From Bigelowiella natans CCMP2755 (taxonomy: Eukaryota; Cercozoa; Chlorarachniophyceae), in NCBI GenBank assembly GCA_000320545.1, contig ADNK01001148.1:32501-73091 (forward strand): DNA of 40,591 nt, read 5' to 3'. The position numbers were made by a program, and so were the translations under genes. Below, one piece after another: positions 24,152 to 36,566 of the stretch. Under the pieces are notes generated by a model, which saw only the letters and a program-made list of their open reading frames with translations, searched no databases and had not been told where the DNA came from. Positions within the stretch are counted from its first letter, which is position 1. Each line of letters begins with the position of its first letter.

Positions 24152-27100
24152 ACGTGAGTATGTGTGTGTGTGTATCGTATCCCACCGCCGAGCTGAGCTG
24201 TGAATATTCTCTGATGCTCAGCAAGCCACATTTTCCGATAGCCAAGAAAGTCACGACCTCCTTCATGGTGGATTGGAAGACCTTGCAATGATCTCGGGTG
24301 GATCACGAGGTATGGGTCGTGATAAAGGTCCACGCAAAACGACCCGGCTCTTGACGAATCCGGATTCTTCAGCGACCCAGTCTTCCATGATTGCTTGGGG
24401 AGGAAATTGCTGGAGGTCGTATGGTGCTGACTTAACGTGTGTGAAGGATGCAATGAAATCCAAGAGGTTTCAGAAAATATATTCTACTGAGGGAGCATTC
24501 GCAGCGCTCACGTCGAACGGTAGCGTGATAACCTGGGGAGATCCTAACTTCGGCGGCAACTCCAGGACCGTGCAATCCGCCCTGGCCGTAGGTGAGGTCC
24601 AGACCATCTATTCTACTTCTACTACTTTTGGAGGTGCATTCGCAGCGCTCACGTCGAACGGTAGCGTGGTCACCTGGGGAAGATCTAGCTACGGCGGCAG
24701 CTCGAAGACCGTGCGATCCGCCTTGGCAGTAGGTAGGATCCAAACCATCTCTTCTACAACACAAGCATTCGCAGCGGTCACGACAAACGGTAGCGTGATC
24801 ACCTGGGGAAGTTCGAACTACGGCGGCAACTTGAAGACCGTGCAATCCGCCTTGGCAGCAAGCAGGGTCCAGACCATCTATTCTACAAATTCAGCATTCG
24901 CAGCGGTCACGTCGAACGGTAGCGTTATCACCTGGGGACATTCTGGCAACGGCGGCAACTCCGAGACCGTGCGATCCGCGTTGGGAGCAGCTAGGGTCCA
25001 GACCATATCTTCTGCTTCTTCAGGTGCATTCGCAGCGCTCACATCAAACGGTAGCGTGATGACCTGGGGAAGTCCTCGCTACGGCGGCGACTCTGAGACC
25101 GTGCAAGCTGCGTTGACAACAGGCAGGGTCCAGACGATCTATTCTAGTACACATGTATTCGCAGCGGTCACATCGAACGGTAGCGTGATCACCTGGGGAG
25201 ATGATAGCTACGGCGGCAACTCCCGGACCGTGCAATCCGCGCTGGCATTAAGTGGGGTCCAGACGATGTTTTCTAATTGGTACGCATTCGCAGCAGTCAC
25301 GTCGAACGGTAGCGTGATTACCTGGGGACATTGGGGCTACGGCGGCGACTCCAGGACCGTGCAACCCGCGCTGGCAAAGGTCCAGACAATTCATTCTAAT
25401 CACAATGCATTTGCAGCCGTCACGTCAGACGGTAGCGTGATCACCTGGGGATTTTCTTTGTTCGGCGGCAACTGCAGGACCGTGCAATCCGCGCTGGCAG
25501 TAGCGAGGGTTCAGACCATCTCTTCCACAAAACAAGCATTCGCTGCGGTCACGTCAGACGGTAGCGTGATCACCTGGGGACATTCTGACTCTGGCGGCAA
25601 CTCAAGGACCGTGCGATCCGCCTTGGCAGTAGGTAGGGTCCAGACCATCTCTTCTACTTCTAAAGGTGCATTCGCAGCCGTCACATCAGACGGTGGTGTA
25701 GTCGCTTGGGGCCATGCGGATGCATGTGGTGGTGTCCTACCAAACATGACATCCACAGATGTCAAGGCAGTTTATTCTACGTCTAGGGCGTTTGCAGCAG
25801 TGACTTTCAAGAACAATGTGATCACCTGGGGTCGCATTTCTTCCGGCGGCGACTCTGAGACCGTGCAATCCGCGTTGGCAGTAGGCAGGGTCCAGACCAT
25901 CTATTCTACTTCACAAGCATTCGCAGCGGTCACGACGAACGGTAGCGTGGTCACCTGGGGAATTTCTAGCTACGGCGGCAGCTCATGGACCGTGCAATCC
26001 GCGTTGGCAGTAGGCAGGGTCCAGACCATCTATTCCAACCAATGGGCATTCGCAGCGGTCACGACGAACGGTAGCGTGGTCACCTGGGGAAGTTCTAGCA
26101 ACGGCGGCAACTCCAGGACCGTGCAATCCGCCCTGGCCGTAGGTGAGGTCCAGACCATCTATTCTACTTCTACTACTTCTGGAGGTGCATTCGCAGCGCT
26201 CACGTCGAACGGTAGCGTGGTCGCTTGGGGAAGTTCTAGCTACGGCGGCAGCTCATGGACTGTGCAATCCGCCTTGACAGCAAGCAGGGTCCAGACCATC
26301 TATTCTACTTCACAAGCATTCGCAGCGGTCACGACGAACGGTAGCGTGGTCACCTGGGGAAGTTCTGGCAACGGTGGCAACTCCAAGACCGTGCAAGCCG
26401 CCTTGGCATTGGCTAGGGTCCAGACCATCTATTCCAACCAATGGGCATTCGCAGCGGCCACGTCAAACGGTAGCGTGGTCACCTGGGGAAGTTCTAGCTC
26501 TGGCGGCAACTCTAAGGCCGTGCAATCAGCCTTGGCAGAAGGTAGGGTCCAGACCATCTCTTCTACTGAAAGAGCATTCGCAGCGCTCACGACGAACGGT
26601 AGCGTTATCACCTGGGGAAGTTCTATCTCTGGCGGCAACTCCAGGACCGTGCAATCCGCACTGGCAGCAAGTAGGGTCCAGACCATCTATTCCAACCAAT
26701 GGGCATTCGCAGCGCTCACGACGAACGGTAGCGTGATCACCTGGGGAAGTTCTCCCTTTGGCGGCAACTCCAGGACCGTGCAAGCGGATTTGGCAACGGG
26801 CAGGGTTGAGGCGATCTATTCCAACAATGGGGCATTTACAGCGTTGTTATCTGATGGTAGTTTGGTGAACTGGGGGGATATGAAATACTATGGTGATAGC
26901 GTGAATTTGAAGACCAGCCCTGGCGCCAGCATTGTTTCTACTGAATGTGCTTTCGTTGCATATGGAGCAAAAACAAGTTCTCCAACGATGAGCCCAAGTA
27001 CTATGAGTCCTACGTCAAGTCCTAGCACTAACATCCCATCTGCAAGCCCCTCAAGTTCTCCAACGATAAGTCCAAGTACTAACACCCCATCTGCAAGTCC

Positions 27101-28761
27101 CTCCACTGGTACGATTTTCTCTTATAGGGATATGTTCTATCATCCTACCTTGACCCTATTTTTTTTCTTTCTTCTTTCCATTAGGCATCCCAACTGTGAG
27201 CTGTCCTGTCCCCCTAATGGCGAGGTTAAAGAAAGAATATTGAACGTTGTAACGAATACAGCGTTGATATTGATTGGTTGTGCAGGTTCAACGACCCTAT
27301 TACCATGATAAATGTGTTTTACAATATACCAACAAACACCCCCGGGTCCGTGGACTTAAACACTGCGTGCAGCCTTCTCCTATACCCCTCATCAGTCGCT
27401 CTTCTGGGGTAATTAAAAAGATAAATGCATCGGCCTTTTTTTTTGGTTCCTCCCTAATTCCCATTATAAAATCTCAATCCTATCATTTATTTGTTTAGTG
27501 AAAACCCTACCTGTAGCTGGGAATCCCCGACGCAACTGAATCTGCATCTTGGAAGAGGGTTAGTTGTGGAAAATGACTTTTTTGTGTTGGGTTTGCAGAA
27601 AAAGCTTCCTGAATCTCGAAATTTGCAGGTTCCTTGCTGTACCTTCCTCGCTCATAATTACAAAACCGGACATTGTGCGAAGAAAAGGTATAGATGTAAT
27701 TGCCTTCGTATCATCTCACCAGAAAAAGCCCTCTTCACCCCCCCCCCCCCTCCCAAAAAAAAAAAAAGAAAAAATACTGTCATTGTTACAATTTTTTTTT
27801 TTAATATAAATATAATTCCGAATTATTTATTGCAATCGCTAGGAGCTCCAGTACATGAACCAAAAACTGCAAGGACAGAGCTTCGACTCGGACTTCCACC
27901 TAACCCGCCAATCGTCTCCATATCAATAGTCAGTGGCATGCTTGAGATCGTTTTCTTCAGATTTCTGGTTCTGCTAATTACAGCGTACAACTTATTTTAC
28001 AACTATAGATTGCGCCAAAAGTGATCGGAACGTGTGATACATCCATCACACTAAACTCCGTTGGAGCTGGAAATGCAGGTGGGGATCCTAGATCCTATAG
28101 ATAATGGTTTATACATGAACTCCAGTTTCTGTCGTCCGTTTCCTGAGGGAGATACAAATTTTACCTATATGTTTCTCAGGACGCCCTTTCGTCTACAATT
28201 GGACATTCATAAGTCTCAACCCCCCCCTCCTCCTCCCCCCTCCCCCCTCGTATTTTGATGCCATAGAATTTCCATGTGCTTGCAAACCCCTGACCGCGTA
28301 TTCCCTCTCCTCCTATACGACTCGCTTCTCCTCTGCGATTCGCTCTCCTATACGACTCGCTAGGCTCGAGTTCTCAGCACTCCTCCGCATTTATCAACTC
28401 GGTGCAACAGGCGGTCCGGTCTATCAACGGTTCTCAACCACGCTACTTTCTTAGCCGTCACCAACAGTTCTTATCTTACGAGATTGCGTACGCCTCTCAG
28501 GAACGCCGGCGTACGTAGCGACAAAGTCCTTTCTCACGGGCAGCACGTATAAGTTCAAGGTTTCTGCGCTAAGCACCCAACAGCTTCATTTGGAAAACAG
28601 TTTTGAAGATATTTTTTAATATTTTACGGCACATATTCATACAAAAGGTCCAAGTGGCAAACTGGCTAGGGATCACAAGCTCTACAACACACGTGTTTCG
28701 GAAGGTAGGTCGACAAGCTAAGGGCGCCATTGGGATCTGCCTACACATTTCTTTTCTTTTC

Positions 28762-28792
<31 letters not shown>

Positions 28793-30284
28793 GGGGGGGG
28801 GGGGGAAAAGAATAGAATCCGTTGGGGGGGGGGGGGGGGAAAAAAAAATTGGTTCTTTGGAATCAGGTATCCAAAACCGTTCCGATACTCCTTCTTCCAA
28901 GCGCAACAAATATAGTTGCAAAACGTAGCGAGTCGTTGAGAATCTCAGTGCAAGTGCGCCCTGCGGAATGCAGCATACCGAAGGTGCGACGTCTCAGATA
29001 ACCTCAACCGAACACCGTATGCTCCCTCGCCCTCACATTTTTGTCCTTCTCCTTCTCCCCCCCTTTTGTAACATACATTTCCAGGACGGAGGCGAGCGTG
29101 TTATTTTGTCCACAGTTGCTCAATGGTATCAAACGTCAGGACCATCAGAGGTGAAGTTGGTCTATGAAACTATTTCTGCCTTTTTTTTTTGGTTGGGGGT
29201 CATCATGATGTTTTTCTTTATTTATGCGCCAGGTTGTTATTCCTCAGCCGACCTCAGCTTACCTTCGACTTCCAGCTTTCGTTTTAGATATTAACAGTAC
29301 CTATCAGTTTTCCATGCATGCTAGCACCAAGGACTCACAAGGTGTAATTGTAGAGATGTATAACGATCAACCCATACCCAAACAAGGAGGCTAAGGCATA
29401 ACAAACTATCTCCCAGGTTATGCTGTCGGGGACACCAATGTAACGTTCACAGTCCACATCTCCGATGAGCCTGTAAGAGCAGTTATTTCTGGCGGTTCGG
29501 AGCGACTGGTATCACTCTCCGCAGGACCCAACATTACGTTTGAAGGAGGAGAATCGGTCGATCCAGCGTACATTTCTTCCCGGTTATCGTTTAACTGGTC
29601 GCTCACTAACGTTGCCAACGGAAACCCTCTTCCGCTACGGGCTATCAGCAGCACAGCAGCCCTCGTTTCCACCGATATTCTCATAGCCAACCAAACGTAC
29701 TTGCTAGAGCTTGTCACGACCAGCAACGCCTCTAGATGGGACAGATCGGGCAGGACACAGCAGATCATTCGCACTACAGACGCCGACATTCCTTTCGTCT
29801 CGATACGAGCAAGTTCCGGTCTCTACCACAACGTCCAGACGAAGTTGTCTTTATCTGCAGGTACGCAAAACGAAATCGCATTCTAAATTTGTGGTTAATT
29901 CATGAAATCATAATGTTCATAGTGCTGAGAAACGGAAACGCATCAAAGGCAGGGGGGGGACTCGGTTTCGGCCAGCAGTGGTCGTGTACCTCCGCCAATT
30001 TCAACCTTTCGGACAGCCGAAATCTGCTCTCAGGGACCACCGCAGAGAACTTGGTCATACGACCGAATGCGCTGGCTCCCGGGAGTACATATTCATTCGC
30101 TGTCCGGGCTTGGTATTCGGCTGAGGAGGGATACCAACATGGAGAAGCCAGCATCGTCGTCAAGACCAACTATCCACCGGTGTTTGGTAATATGTGGAGA
30201 GAAAAGAGAGAAAGAAATGGAGGGGATAGAGATGAGAGAGAGAGAGAGAAAGAAAGAAATGGAGGGGATAGAGATGAGAGAAAA

Positions 30285-30327
<43 letters not shown>

Positions 30328-33300
30328 GGATTTGTTTGTCCTTCATCCGTTTGTATTTTTGGATACGTCCGAACGAATAAACTTGATTTGGAATTTCTGT
30401 ATAAATCAGGATCTTGTGAAAGCTCTCCACAGATAGGAACAGCAATGACGACGGTATATCGGCTTAGCTGCGATGGCTGGACGACTGGTACTAGCCTGCC
30501 CCTTCGGTATCAATTTCAAATGGTCACTTCGAGGCACACGATAGCTGAGGTAGAGGCGCACGAAGCCAGCTTAGAGAAAGGGTAAGTGACTTCTGATAAT
30601 TGCAAACAATTCTATCGTATTACCATTCGTATTACCATCTAGCATCGTATAACCCCAAACAATTGTTTGTCTCTTATGTCTGCTGCTAGCGCCTCATCCG
30701 ATGAGCCGTTCTTCCTGGATCTCTGTGAGCTGAGGCAAGTGGGATATTACCAATCGGTCCTTTCTGAGAGCAGCGGGTTGTCGAATATCGTGGTGATAAG
30801 AGCACGCATTGTCGATGACACTGGGGCTTCAAGCTCATTCCCGTTCAGTTTGACGGTGTTACCTCTGCCCCCCTCGGGTCTTTCCACAGCTGAAAAAACG
30901 ATGAACACCAGATTCAGTGAAGGCGATATGCAAGAATATGTTGTGCTAGCTGCTGGGATCTCGTCTCAACTGAACTCGGGCTTCCAAGATCCGGCTCCTC
31001 CTCCGGTACACTCTGCCACCACACTACGCATGTCGATGCTACGAAATTTGGAGGACATCACGATCTCGAACGGGAGCAACCTTGCACGGGTCCTCGATCC
31101 TCAAACATCGTCGGCTTTGGTTGAGCGCATCACTGCTGCGAATCGCAGTGGAGAGGTCGATGATGGTCTTTTTGATTTGTCAATGGATGTCATGACCTCG
31201 ATCGTGCGAGCGCAAAACCAAGTGAATGCTGAACAGACCGATCTCTCTCTTCCCCAAACGGCTGCTCAGCTTTCTGGTTCCGTCGCAAACATGCTCCATG
31301 CAGCAAAAGCATCGCGATTGGACCTCCCTGTGAACCGATCCCTCGCAGTTGCGAACTTGCTGTCGAACCTGAGTTCAATGCTTGTTTCGGGCGACCAGGT
31401 GGTGGTTGGAGAGGAAGCCGTCACAGCTGGAAGCGCCAACTCCCAGGATGGCTCTCAGAGGGTCACGCTGTCCGGAAAACTGATAGCGAGTACAAGCCTG
31501 GAGAATGCTACACTAGCACAGAAAGCCACAAACTGTAAAGTTGTTTTCCAGCCATCGGGTAGGACAATAGGAGGGCCAAATGCAAGCTCGAGTTCATCCG
31601 TTCTTCAGCTCGGACTGACGACCATCGTAGGAGGAAAGTCTTCTATGTTTTACGAAACCTGGCCTGCGGGCCGTGAATCGAAAAATGGTATCTTGAAAAT
31701 AGATGTCCGGTCCATTGACAGCCAGGAAATACAAATCCAAAATACATCGCGTCCTATACGTTTCACGGTTCCAAACTGGGAAGCTAAAAGATCTACAGCT
31801 AATGAGGATCTAAGCCGCTACGGTTGCGCGTATTGGAACGGAACCCACTGGAGTAAGCGGGGACTAAATCTCACCATGGAGCAAGGGGCTCCTGTATGTG
31901 AAAGCACCCATCTCTCCCTATTTACCCTGCTAACCGATTCGGTCAGCGTCGAGGTGAACACAGTCAGTGCAAACGATCTTACCGATCTCGATGCATTTGA
32001 TCCTTCCAAGAACCCGATGATGCTGCTGGTTGTTGTGGTGTTTGCTACGGCGCTGCTCATTCTCCCCATTCTGCGATGGTATGATCGAAACCCCGGAATG
32101 TGCGCCGCCACTCTTACCGACTGCAGAGGATCGAATAAGGATTCCTTTGAGGATATTCAACGGGATTTCTGGAGGCTGAAAACCACGGCACGATACCTTC
32201 ATACAGAAGCCAAGGGCTCGTGTCGCACATGGATGCGCACTAGCTCCATAGCCATGCGAACTCGTCACCCGTGGCTGTCCATTGCGCTCAGGCACCCTGG
32301 AGACTACATGAACTCTCAAAAGAGGCTTCTAGTGCTTTTGGTTCTCGTGATGAATGGCGCCGTCGTGTGCGCGCTCCTTGAAGGGACTTCTCAGAAGCTG
32401 TTTTTTCTCACTGGAACAGCTGCATTGGCCATTGTTGCTTGCCTGATTTCATTTCCCGTACCCTATGTCGTATCGGCGATGTTCTATCGCGCGACACCGA
32501 AAGAGTTTCGCGTCCCATTCGTAGCATCAGGTCTGGCTGCCGCTCTGCCTTGGATTTTCTTCATCGCATCGGTTTGTGCTCAAGATGTTCATGATGGTTT
32601 AGCTATGGAAGACGATGAAGCTGAAGCCGAAGCCGATGGCGATGACAATTTTGAAAACGACGAAAATGGAGACGATCAAGGTGAGACACAGAAGCAACAA
32701 GACGAAGTAGATGGTGCTGATGATGATGATGATGATAGCGATGAGGAGAAAGGCGACGGGAAGAAGCTGGATGGAAAGGAAGCGAAGTCAAAGCGTGTCA
32801 AAACGAAACCCGGCATCCTTCCGTTCCAATCGTCCATGGTAACGCACACGGGTTCGGCCGCCGGTGCATCGCTAGGCTGGGTTGCGGGTGGCGAACGGAA
32901 AGAACAGAAGATATTCAAACGTTCTCAGAGTATGAGAATGCACTTTCAATCGACAAATACGAATTTCGTCACACGATCTGAGTCTTTCTACGGGTTCGCC
33001 AGCGAATCGTCGGTCGGTAATAACGAATGGACAACGAGAGATGGCGTTGGAATTCTGGTATCAGGGGTACTCATTCTAGGCTGCGCTTTCTTGCTCGTAG
33101 TCATTTCTTGGAGCCGCCGGATGGAAGGCGGTCAGGAAGCGTTAGAGGTCACCGTAATGTGCTACGGCCAGGACGTACTTTTGCGGATATTTACGATAGC
33201 TTTAGCTGAGGGTGTTCTTATTGCGATGCTCTCTTTTTCAACAGTCCAGAGCATTACAAGGGCAGATGGCGGACGCGCGCTCACCACGATGGTTCTTCCC

Positions 33301-33945
33301 TGTGATGTAGCCACCTGCTTCGTGGACAGTAGGGGGATAGTCGACGAGGTCACTGCAGCTGGAAAGAGGCTTGGGGTTCGAGTTGGATGGTCAATCGTCC
33401 GGATCAATGGTGAAGCTGTGAGCTCTGAACGAGAGCGTCAGGCTGCAGTGCGTCGAGCCCACGCCATGGGATCGCAATTTTCTGTCTCATTCAATGTCGC
33501 ACCCTGTAGAGAAAATGCTAGACTCGACCGTTTACCGTCTGAATCGATCTCCTTCCATTCTGGTATAGACCCAGAACAAGACTTTCCGTATCAACCGCCT
33601 TCACCACGTCGTCGGTTACAATTCGGGCGTGCTGCCGGTTCTGGGTACCGTACTACGAGGTATTCGATCGTTTTCGACAGAGCTTTTTCCAATGGTTTTA
33701 TTCACGTTCCTTTCTTTATTCAATTTTAAAGCATCCCCCCCCCCCCCTTTTTTTTTTTGGTAATTCCGGCCCGCACGAAACATGTTAGGTTTGAAAGAGA
33801 GCTTCGGAGAACGGTTCTGTTCGGCGACATCAGCCACTACAGCATCAGTGAGAGCGATGAACCTGGAGAGGATTCTGTCTTGGATGAGCCCGGATGTATT
33901 GCCCCGAACGCTGCAAGTTCTTCCTCAACTTACACTGCTCATTAG
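23744..33945 (+). CDS. Propeller-REJ-GPS-PDZ polycystin-like membrane receptor, copy 2
   Basis: Same gene model as copy 1: exon 1 23744-23806 (signal peptide), exon 2 24222-27108, then 27185-27224, 27286-27408, 27499-27558, 27629-27687, 27843-27932, 28022-28078, small unresolved exons to about 29.3 kb, homologues of the REJ exons at about 29.4-30.6 kb, the large GPS/membrane/PDZ exon 30690-33644 and last exon 33789-33945. No frameshift or premature stop was seen in resolved exons, so both copies look functional. Exon 2 encodes the same number of propeller units in the same register but with many substitutions. Other differences are few: KEAFKEEVQ against KDSFEDIQ after the first membrane segment, a longer Asp run in the acidic loop, and SFDVAS against SFNVAP after the PDZ-like domain. 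The copies may recognise different ligands with a shared signalling part. Confidence 0.85.
24033..24173. repeat. (TG)n tracts in receptor intron 1, copy 2
   Basis: Same TG and GCACGTGAGTATATG modules as 9601-9758 but rearranged, with more spacer units and shorter TG runs. Confidence 0.8.
24495..26948 (+). repeat. RCC1-like propeller repeats, copy 2 (19 units)
   Basis: Unit-by-unit co-linear with copy 1, including the aberrant tenth unit with [13 protein letters not shown]. Changes concentrate in the four residues after WG, the residues before VQTI, and the residues after the final Ser (for example SNQWA, STSQA, STERA). Two units carry a STSTT-x-GG insertion, and one unit is two residues shorter (ALAKVQTI). 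Confidence 0.9.
30210..30321 (+). repeat. GA-rich tract in a receptor intron, copy 2
   Basis: Counterpart of 15843-15954, with the GAAATGGAGGGGATAGAGAT minisatellite and shorter GA runs. Confidence 0.8.
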
Positions 33946-34267
33946 AAGCAAATCAATGCGAGTCACTAACCGTAACTAACGTATCTGATGATACAGATGT
34001 GTGCATACCTCACAACGCTGTCGCAGTGCATGGTGTAGTAAGCAAATGAAAGAGCATGATCCATAGACCTTACAGTGATATGCTCCGTGTATACATGTAT
34101 ACACATATACACGTATGGATATTGCCAACACCGTGTGTTGATTATGCTTAGTCATGGGCGTCAAGCATTCTGCTCACCCTACCTCGCTGCCATGTTCCGA
34201 TGTCCAGCATTTACCTGTTTCGCGCGATTCGCGCGCCGAGATGCAAACATGTACACCGGTCGGGCCA

Positions 34268-34627
34268 TCAATTGCAATGCGGCGGGTGCTGAGCTACTTG
34301 CATGAGCAGTCCCAGCACGCTAGTACGCACGATCATCATCCTGTGCGTCATTTCCGAATCTGTTTGGATTTTGAATTCTGCATCATTTTGATCAACAGGG
34401 TAGATCACTTCTTTCATGTGTGCAGATTCATCTGTGGAATGGGATTTCATGGTCCGTGTCCCAATGACAACAATGCCGTCTTGATCACAACAAAATTCTC
34501 GGATGCATCTCAAACCTCTGGTCTTTTTTTCTTGCATGTTCAGCACATGTTGCTTTGAACGCATCGGAACCATGCATTTCAAGTTCACCTCCTCTTCCAC
34601 AGACATTGAAAGATTCCGATGTTTCAT
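34268..34627 (-). CDS. Unassigned ORF truncated at the copy-2 border
   Basis: ATG at 34627; 111 codons of TGCA-rich flank, then eight residues and the stop supplied by the duplicated unit, the same stop that ends the ATPase frame in copy 1. The protein is charged with several Cys and Met and no domain I recognise. The border falls exactly on a codon boundary, and the coiled-coil fragment beyond copy 2 (21834-21628) would continue it in frame. It may be the N-terminal part of a coiled-coil protein of the virus-like genome; a chance open frame is also possible. Confidence 0.4.
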   Translation of the reverse strand: MKHRNLSMSVEEEVNLKCMVPMRSKQHVLNMQEKKTRGLRCIREFCCDQDGIVVIGTRTMKSHSTDESAHMKEVIYPVDQNDAEFKIQTDSEMTHRMMIVRTSVLGLLMQVAQHPPHCN

Positions 34628-35048
34628 TTTCCTTCATCTTTTCACAAAAGATCATTTCGGTGCAGTGTTTAGAAAAATTCTTGAAACCATTTCCACAAGA
34701 ACACAAATTTGCAACTAGACCCATGATGATCAATGGTTGTTGCACTGTCAATCACGACATCACCAGTGCGCACATTCATTGGAAAACTGTGTTTCAATGT
34801 TTCAATTGGGTCGAGTTCAGCCATGATCCAACATGTACATGCACATGCACACATGCATGCAAATCCTTTCAATGTTTTGCATGTGCATTGCAAACATTTT
34901 CCATGCACATTTGCAGAACATGTGCATGCATTTTTTCAATTCAATGTTTCGAAACTGGGGAAAAAAAAAATTGTTTTGCACGTGAAATGATGCAAAATGA
35001 TTGGCACATGATTTTTCGGAACAGACGAATTGTTTTGAAAAGCTTTGT
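34628..35048. other. TGCA/CATG-rich spacer
   Basis: Very dense in ATGCA, CATG and GCAAAT words (34830-34930 in particular). A Cys-rich - strand frame (34751-34485) overlaps the junction ORF but has no ATG and no known motif. A + strand frame running through here to 35502 is the antisense of the lysine-rich gene. No gene is supported. Confidence 0.4.
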
Positions 35049-35369
35049 TCAAACACCAATCAGTGTCGCATCTGCCATTTTCAATTCTTGCGAAGTGACG
35101 GTTTGTTCTGAATCTCTTGATGCTGATGAATTTGCTTCAAACATTGGATGTCTCCTAACTGGTGATGAATCACCTCCATTTTTTGCACTGTTCCGAAACT
35201 TTCTCAGCGCCAAGATGCCGGCTCCGGTGGCAGCCAGCGCCCCTGACCCGGCCAGAGGTGCGTACACATGGACCGCCGTGTTGGCTTTGTTGCGATCCTG
35301 GCGCATCTTGACGTACCGGTACGCCATGAAAATGTCCTCTTTGGACGTCCGTGAATTGCCCTCGGCACA
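35049..35369 (-). pseudogene. In-frame continuation of the lysine-rich gene after a TGA
   Basis: Reads on without frame change from the TGA at 35372-35370. After 14 codons an internal ATG (35327) could also start a separate 92-residue protein: a basic segment, then a small-residue hydrophobic stretch (PLAGSGALAATGAGILAL) that could span a membrane, then a polar tail. Either the TGA is a recent nonsense mutation or readthrough site in one longer gene, or there are two adjacent genes. Confidence 0.4.
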
Positions 35370-35945
35370 TCATGCATCGATGAACACGGCGGCATGGATC
35401 TTCTTGTGCTTGGCCAACAGCAATCTGCGGGTCTCAGTTGCACTTGACCCTTCCGCAAAAGCTGCCGCCTTGCTCTTCGCCAGCAATTTTGATGCTTTCT
35501 GAGAAGAAGTTTTTTTTTCCAAATGTTCATCAATCGTCGTGAATTTGTTCCGTTTCGATTTCACTTTGATCTGCATGAAACTGGAAACATCTTGCTTCTT
35601 CAGCCCGGCCAGACGTTTGTCTGATTTCAAAATGTCTTTGAATTTCGCAAAAAGTTTTGACTTTGCCATGGCCTTGCCTGTTTTGGTGTCGATCACAGAT
35701 GACGCAACTCCGCCGCAGAGGTGCGAAACAAGCAAACGGAGGTCTTTGTTTTCGATGTCGTTGCTTTTGATGACAACACTGCTCTTTTTTTTGGCACTTT
35801 TCTTCCCTGCTGTTTTCGGTCTTTTAGAAGTAGTAGTGCTCTTGTTCTTCTTCATCTTGGCATCCTCGGAGCCAGGGCGCGGGCGTTTCCGAGTTTTAGG
35901 CGCCGCCTTCGTAGTCGTTTTTTCAGTTTTTCTCACTGGAGGCAT
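35370..35945 (-). CDS. Lysine-rich basic protein, possibly histone-like
   Basis: ATG at 35945 (the frame extends upstream only with non-ATG codons), 191 residues, intronless. Residues 1-55 are a Lys/Arg/Thr/Pro tail (TTTKAAPKTRKRPRPG, KKSAKKKSS) like a histone tail or nuclear localisation region; the rest is basic and helical, ending RRLLLAKHKKIHAAVFIDA before TGA. The same frame continues past this stop for 106 more codons to 35049, beginning with a segment (SRTSKEDIFMAYRYVKMRQD) that resembles the last loop and helix of a histone fold. I infer, weakly, a DNA-binding viral core or histone-like protein. It is divergently oriented from the ankyrin gene across about 0.6 kb of A/T-rich spacer. 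Confidence 0.55.
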   Translation of the reverse strand: MPPVRKTEKTTTKAAPKTRKRPRPGSEDAKMKKNKSTTTSKRPKTAGKKSAKKKSSVVIKSNDIENKDLRLLVSHLCGGVASSVIDTKTGKAMAKSKLFAKFKDILKSDKRLAGLKKQDVSSFMQIKVKSKRNKFTTIDEHLEKKTSSQKASKLLAKSKAAAFAEGSSATETRRLLLAKHKKIHAAVFIDA

Positions 35946-36227
35946 GGATGAATTTTTGTTTGCAATGATTTTGTTTTTGGAAAAATGTTTCAATGTGTTT
36001 CTTTGTGATTCACATCAACCGACCGAAAAAATGAAAAAAAAAAGAAACAAAAAAAAAAGGGCAAGCATTTTTTTTTTCCAATGTGCACCAAAAAAACATT
36101 TTGAGAACAAGGCATCTCAGAATCCAAAACTCCTTGGAACCTCACGAATTGCAGCAGTGCAAATAATAAAAAAAAAAGAATCTCTTTTTGTTTTTTTGGG
36201 CACCATCAACAACATCATCATCACACA
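35946..36227. other. A/T-rich divergent promoter region
   Basis: Runs of A and T (for example 36030-36060 and 36066-36080) between the divergently transcribed lysine-rich gene and the + strand ORFs. No coding support; a shared bidirectional promoter is plausible. Confidence 0.4.
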
Positions 36228-36566
36228 ATGAGCGATGCGAGAATGGAAGTGGGACACAGTGGCAGCAGGGCCGAGACTAACAACAAAAAAAGGAGGAGAA
36301 CTCTCACCTGCACCTCTGCCACTGCCCCCACCTCCACCACTACTCCTCCTCCTACTACTACTACTTCGACTCCCACCACCACCACAACCCGGGACGGATT
36401 GTGGTGCTGCAAAAAAAGGACGATGCAAAGGAATCCCTGCGACTCTGTAGCAGACAGATCAAGAACCAAGATCATGGAACCATCAAAGATCTGGTCACCT
36501 CCAGCCAAATTGTTCATCTCACAACAACAAAAGATCATGAACTCTAGCCTCTTTCCCTGGCATTGA
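36228..36566 (+). CDS. Short Thr/Pro-rich ORF overlapping the ankyrin start
   Basis: ATG at 36228, 112 residues: a basic patch (NNKKRRRTLT), a Thr/Pro/Ser-rich tract, then a Cys/Lys stretch and a C-terminus ending FPWH. Its TGA overlaps the ankyrin ATG as TGATG. The Thr/Pro part comes from a CCA/CTA triplet tract and may not be coding. It could be an upstream ORF, or the N-terminus of the ankyrin protein separated by a frameshift, since that protein begins inside an ankyrin-like helix (GREDVAELFI). Confidence 0.3.
   Translation: MSDARMEVGHSGSRAETNNKKRRRTLTCTSATAPTSTTTPPPTTTTSTPTTTTTRDGLWCCKKRTMQRNPCDSVADRSRTKIMEPSKIWSPPAKLFISQQQKIMNSSLFPWH

Larger units (their letters stand above)
21835..34294. 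repeat. 12.5-kb segmental duplication, copy 2
   Basis: Direct repeat of 7388-19927 with the same end points; the offset is 14447 at the left and 14367 at the right because of microsatellite length changes. The 5' kilobase, promoter zone and receptor exons downstream of about 13.3 kb (copy 1 numbering) are almost identical, whereas exon 2 is strongly diverged and the next two exons slightly so. The left flank is the viral coiled-coil frame and the right flank another - strand frame. Confidence 0.95.
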